Below, in pieces: positions 36,809-39,605 of a stretch of DNA of 39,605 nucleotides. The notes under the pieces were generated by a model. That model ran no database searches. It was not told the DNA's origin and was given only the letters and a program-made list of their open reading frames with translations. The position numbers and the translations under genes are program-made. Each line of letters starts with the position of its first letter. Within the stretch, counting starts at the first letter, position 1. The DNA comes from a virus, in IMG/VR virus record IMGVR_UViG_3300042894_004872, positions 1-39,605 of that record; one strand, written 5' to 3'.

Positions 36809-37126
36809 ATGGAAACAACATATAAAAAAATCACAGAAGAACAATTTGATGGTTATTTCAATTTAATGGAAAACCATATTGATTTGAATGCTTCCTTCAA
36901 TGGATGTTTATTTGAAACATTTGGATTAGAATTATTATTTGTAAAAGAAATGGCACAACAAAATCGTGTGATTACAATCATAGAAACAGATGGTGATGAA
37001 TTGAATGAAGATGGTGATACTATTCCTAATATGCTTTATGTTAGTGGTATGCATCATGTAAATCGAATTGGATATCTGATAACAGAGTTCCCAATAGATT
37101 TTGACTTCGAGTGTGAAATTGATTAA
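36809..37126 (+). CDS. Conserved small phage protein, unknown function
   Basis: 105 residues. FNGCLFETFGLELLFVKEMA, VITIIETDGDE and MLYVSGMHHVNRIGYLITEF resemble a widespread phage accessory family (fETyGxExxyV...vSGxHxVNRiGYliTe). Function unknown. Confidence 0.72.
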   Translation: METTYKKITEEQFDGYFNLMENHIDLNASFNGCLFETFGLELLFVKEMAQQNRVITIIETDGDELNEDGDTIPNMLYVSGMHHVNRIGYLITEFPIDFDFECEID

Positions 37127-37138
37127 AAAATAAAAGTT

Positions 37139-37573
37139 ATGGCAAAGGTAAAAAGAAGTGTTTTAGAACCATTGGTTATTGCAGAAGCAAATAACATCAG
37201 AAGAATAGCATTGAAACGTGAGGTAAAGAATTTGGACTTTTGTAATCTAGTTCCCGATGACCACAAACATTGTATCTATGGTCAGATGACTGGTGATTGT
37301 TACAATGAACGAGCATATGAACTTATCAGAAAGTCATGTCCAAATGTTATTGATGCAGATGATAATGGCTTTAAAGGTGAATTGGTTAGCTTAAATGATT
37401 ACGCAAAACAAAATGGTGTTGAAAAACCCAACAAATTTGATGAAAGTTTTAGACTGACTTTCTATTCACCAATTGAAATTTTTATTACAAGAAAACGCAA
37501 CAAGAAGAATGGTAACAATGCTAAGTTGATTGCTTTCTTGCGTGGTGAGACAGATACATTAGATTTTAATTAG
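37139..37573 (+). CDS. Conserved phage protein with CIYGQMTGDC motif
   Basis: 144 residues. CNLVPDDHKHCIYGQMTGDC followed by YNERAYELI is a signature I associate with small phage accessory proteins; the two cysteines may bind metal. Ends with FLRGETDTLDF. Function unknown. In operon with 36809. Confidence 0.7.
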   Translation: MAKVKRSVLEPLVIAEANNIRRIALKREVKNLDFCNLVPDDHKHCIYGQMTGDCYNERAYELIRKSCPNVIDADDNGFKGELVSLNDYAKQNGVEKPNKFDESFRLTFYSPIEIFITRKRNKKNGNNAKLIAFLRGETDTLDFN

Positions 37574-37576
37574 TAA

Positions 37577-37641
37577 CACAAACCAAGTAGTCTAACCAAC
37601 TACAGATAGCCAATGCAACCATTGTTTAATTTAAAATGGTT
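37577..37641 (+). promoter_or_regulatory. Leader element of the 24413/27159 family without a uORF
   Basis: AACACAAACC, hairpin GTAGT (37587-37591) with ACTAC (37599-37603), then AGATAGCC. A second hairpin AACCATT (37617-37623) with AATGGTT (37635-37641) covers the ATG at 37636. No TAnnTTTG box and no MLNQ start are visible, so this copy may act only as RNA structure. Confidence 0.45.
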
Positions 37642-37851
37642 GAGATGAATAAATTTTTAAAAAACGATTTGATTGAAATATTATCAGAACCAAAAAACGT
37701 ATCAATCAAATGTGGTATTGTTGGTGGAAACTCTATTGAGGTTGAATTCATTGACACAAAAAGGTCTGAAAGTTATTTGTATTCTGATAATACAAATGAA
37801 AGAAATAAAGACATAAAAGAGTTAATAACTTTATTAAAAGAGAAAGTATGA
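37636..37851 (+). CDS. Small protein, unknown
   Basis: 71 residues from ATG 37636, or 69 from 37642; the former ATG is inside a hairpin stem, so 37642 may be used. MNKFLKNDLIEILSEPKNVS, charged, alpha/beta. Overlaps the next gene (ATGA at 37848). Confidence 0.6.
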   Translation: MVEMNKFLKNDLIEILSEPKNVSIKCGIVGGNSIEVEFIDTKRSESYLYSDNTNERNKDIKELITLLKEKV

Positions 37852-38219
37852 GTAACAGTGGAAGTACAGAAACAACTTACATTAGTTTCAGTGAAGATGA
37901 AAGAGAAAAATATATGGTTTTAGACCATAATGGTGGTCATGAGTATGATTTAGTTGTTATCAAGAATTGTGATGGAAGAACTATTGAGTTATACCATTCA
38001 ATGGGCAAACAATGGTTGAGTCATGCTAGAGGTGAGTTGGTGTTATCAATGACTGATAATGGTAACGGTGTTAAGTTTGATAGAAAATTAAAGAAATTGG
38101 ATTATTCTGAATTGCTTTATTTGAGAATAATATTGAACTTTGAACATAAAACAGCTAGCAATGAGTTGGATAGAGAAGACTATAGTGTTGTATCAAAATG
38201 TGATGAAATTAACGTTTAA
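37848..38219 (+). CDS. Unknown protein
   Basis: 123 residues. Beta-rich start (TTYISFSEDEREKYMVLDHN) and KLDYSELLYLRIILNFEHKT near the end. No family recognised. ATGA overlap with the gene before. Confidence 0.65.
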   Translation: MSNSGSTETTYISFSEDEREKYMVLDHNGGHEYDLVVIKNCDGRTIELYHSMGKQWLSHARGELVLSMTDNGNGVKFDRKLKKLDYSELLYLRIILNFEHKTASNELDREDYSVVSKCDEINV

Positions 38220-38229
38220 AAATGTAAAA

Positions 38230-38352
38230 ATGAAGAGAGATAACAAACACAGAAACCACGTTTTAAGAGTAAAACGTGTGGAGAGAGTTGTAAGACTTAA
38301 CACAAGAGTTAAGGTAGCTAGAACACTGGGTATTAACTTAGAATGGGACTAA
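38230..38352 (+). CDS. Small highly basic protein
   Basis: 40 residues from the ATG at 38230, starting MKRDNKHRNHVLRVKRVERV; about a third Arg and Lys. Likely binds nucleic acid or ribosomes. An earlier in-frame start would overlap the previous gene heavily. No family recognised. Confidence 0.55.
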   Translation: MKRDNKHRNHVLRVKRVERVVRLNTRVKVARTLGINLEWD

Positions 38353-38353
38353 G

Positions 38354-38575
38354 ATGAATAAAGAATTTACTGTAGCAATTGGTGTTATTGAACACTACCA
38401 CTCAAACGATGGTGTTCCACCAAGACAAAGAGGGTATTCAACTGTAGTTTTGGTGGAAGCTTTGGACATGGAAGAAGCTGAAACCAAAGTAGAAGAATGG
38501 TTTCTTAAAAGTGACATAGAAGGATATGTCAGACATAAAATAGAAATAATTAAAACATTACCAAAAATTCACTAG
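38354..38575 (+). CDS. Small protein, unknown
   Basis: 73 residues. FTVAIGVIEHYHSNDGVPPR, then EALDMEEAETKVEEWF suggest a small alpha/beta fold. No family recognised. One base after the basic protein gene. Confidence 0.6.
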   Translation: MNKEFTVAIGVIEHYHSNDGVPPRQRGYSTVVLVEALDMEEAETKVEEWFLKSDIEGYVRHKIEIIKTLPKIH

Positions 38576-38576
38576 T

Positions 38577-38942
38577 ATGAGTCATATATTTTATTTAATA
38601 GGTTTAATTGCAATAATTTGGGAAATTATTGTAGTAACATCACCACAAAGAGTGGTTAACACTATGGCATCCATGAAAGGTAAAAAAGTGGAAGGGGTAA
38701 CCAAGACACAGAAAGCATTGTCATTCTATATGCTAGGTTATCTATTATGGTGTTTGGTTGGGTTATTTTCAAGTCAATGGGTATTGTTTGGTTTTATACT
38801 ATTGTTGGGGTTGATACCTAAAAAAAACATAGTCATGTGTTTTTTGAATGGTTTGATAAGTCTAGGATTATTGGTGTTTATCATATTGAATGCTTATCAT
38901 TTACACATCAACGTTTTATCGTTGGTTAAATCTTATTTTTAA
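38577..38942 (+). CDS. Multi-pass membrane protein, unknown
   Basis: 121 residues with about four hydrophobic segments (FYLIGLIAIIWEIIVVTS; FYMLGYLLWCLVGLF; WVLFGFILLLGLIP; LISLGLLVFIILNAY). Starts just after the previous stop. No family recognised. Confidence 0.63.
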   Translation: MSHIFYLIGLIAIIWEIIVVTSPQRVVNTMASMKGKKVEGVTKTQKALSFYMLGYLLWCLVGLFSSQWVLFGFILLLGLIPKKNIVMCFLNGLISLGLLVFIILNAYHLHINVLSLVKSYF

Positions 38943-38944
38943 TT

Positions 38945-39298
38945 ATGGGTTTTAAAAGTTTATTAGTGTTCATTTTAGGTGTGTTTGCTATGTTAATAGT
39001 GTTTATAGCATATGCCATCAGCACCAACAGTCCTTTGGATAACATTGATGTATATCAAACAGTGAGTGTGAATAAAGCAGATGCTTTTGATATACGTTTT
39101 AGAGGTATATCTAACAAGCCTTATATATTGGTAACAAGTTCAGAAGATGTTGAAGATGTTTATCCATATGACCCTAGGTTCAAGATAGTTGACTATGGAA
39201 CATATCATGAAATTGATAGTCTTAAGTGTCTAAGGTTCAAACAAATGAAATGTAAGGTATATCATTTGGAAAAATTAAATGAAAAAACTTGCGATTAA
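38945..39298 (+). CDS. Membrane-anchored protein, unknown
   Basis: 117 residues. One N-terminal hydrophobic helix (SLLVFILGVFAMLIVFIAYA) then a soluble domain with VSVNKADAFDIRFRGI and YILVTSSEDVEDVYPYD. Likely anchored in the inner membrane with the domain outside. Two bases after the multi-pass gene, so the two may act together. Confidence 0.62.
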   Translation: MGFKSLLVFILGVFAMLIVFIAYAISTNSPLDNIDVYQTVSVNKADAFDIRFRGISNKPYILVTSSEDVEDVYPYDPRFKIVDYGTYHEIDSLKCLRFKQMKCKVYHLEKLNEKTCD

Positions 39299-39300
39299 AT

Positions 39301-39331
39301 TAGGAAATTGAATATAAGTTATATATCTTTG
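39301..39331 (+). promoter_or_regulatory. Promoter for 39355, extended -33 type
   Basis: TTAGGAAATTG with TAG at 39301-39303, 20-base spacer, TATCTTTG at 39324-39331, then TCAAACATTAAA. Confidence 0.8.
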
Positions 39332-39354
39332 TCAAACATTAAAAATAATAAGAT

Positions 39355-39605
39355 ATGAATATATTCGTTTTAGATACAGACCCATACAAGTGTGCTGTTT
39401 ATCATGTAAATTCTCACGCAATAAAAATGGTTTTGGAAACAGCACAATTATTATGTGGTGTTCATTGGGTTAATGGTGGTGAAGCACCATATAAGTTATC
39501 ACATCGTAATCATCCATGTGCTATTTGGTCACGTGAGTGTATCGAGAACTACATTTGGTTATGTGACTTGGGGATGGCTTTGAGTAGAGAGTATACCCAT
39601 AGGTA
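39355..39605 (+). CDS. Conserved phage protein, N-terminal part
   Basis: Runs off the window end after 83 codons. MNIFVLDTDPYKCAVYHVNS, then KMVLETAQLLCG, EAPYKLSHRNHPCAIWSREC and ENYIWLCDLGMALSREY match a very widespread phage family (MNIF.LD.DP...A.YH.dKHvvKMilEtaQlL). Function not established to my knowledge. The pattern of His, Glu and Asp residues suggests an enzyme. Confidence 0.8.
   Translation, partial: MNIFVLDTDPYKCAVYHVNSHAIKMVLETAQLLCGVHWVNGGEAPYKLSHRNHPCAIWSRECIENYIWLCDLGMALSREYTHR

Noticed and set aside
1-39605. tmRNA or tRNA genes, sought because of SmpB and IF-3
   Set aside because: No T-arm GTTCGA(A/T)TCC with acceptor-stem pairing or CCA end was found in the gene-free stretches by eye. 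A covariance search would settle it.
1-39605. Window being a bacterial chromosome segment
   Set aside because: infC, rnr, smpB, coaE and rpoD-like genes are scattered among small phage-type genes without their usual neighbours, nearly all on one strand, with homing endonucleases; this fits a large phage.

Overview
This window looks like part of the genome of a large, AT-rich virulent bacteriophage that infects a member of the Bacteroidota. Nearly every gene lies on the + strand. Genes are packed with ATGA, TAATG or TGATG overlaps, most products are small, and the clear exceptions in orientation are endonuclease units. The host assignment rests on two things seen here. More than twenty starts are preceded by the Bacteroidota promoter TTG-N19/20-TAnnTTTG with very regular spacing. 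The sigma factor at 22373-23275 closely resembles the short Bacteroidota RpoD. No ribosomal-protein operon or other chromosomal context surrounds the housekeeping-like genes. No tRNA, tmRNA or CRISPR array was recognised.

Left part (1-23.3 kb) is a metabolic and translation takeover region: the end of a CoaD-like gene, Prs, a Thg1-like reverse polymerase, an HTH-metallophosphoesterase, HAD hydrolases, a tRNA-binding OB protein, Nudix, Smr, a deoxyribosyltransferase-like protein, full-length IF-3, a short protein with a T4 gp23-like segment, a HETGH metallopeptidase, RNase R, a secreted RlpA-like protein, a glycosyltransferase, two further metallophosphoesterases, CoaE, SmpB and a sigma factor. 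Homing endonucleases of three types are inserted among them. Together these genes point to control of CoA and nucleotide pools, RNA repair or decay, and initiation and rescue of ribosomes.

Right part (23.3-39.6 kb) is an accessory, probably early, region of small unknown genes. Each gene or pair tends to have its own promoter with an extended -33 element (TWGGAA) and a conserved start of transcript (TCAAACACATTAATA). Three genes (27204, 28310, 28984) instead have a different conserved leader: a promoter followed after four bases by the ATG of a 12-codon upstream ORF that starts MLNQW and ends TAG-CC-ATG at the main start. This looks like a leaderless mini-cistron coupled to the gene. Two minus-strand modules each pair a ribbon-helix-helix protein with an HNH endonuclease.

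Between 32951 and 34800 small ORFs alternate with large imperfect palindromes that have the layout of integron attC sites. In four successive cassettes the cassette start (GTTA...) is complementary to the start of the same cassette's own 3' palindrome (...TAAC), which is the signature of attC-bounded gene cassettes. No integrase is present in the window.

The most interesting observations are the leaderless uORF leaders, the attC-like cassette array, the CoaD plus CoaE pair, the IF-3/SmpB/RNase R set, and the RHH-HNH modules.
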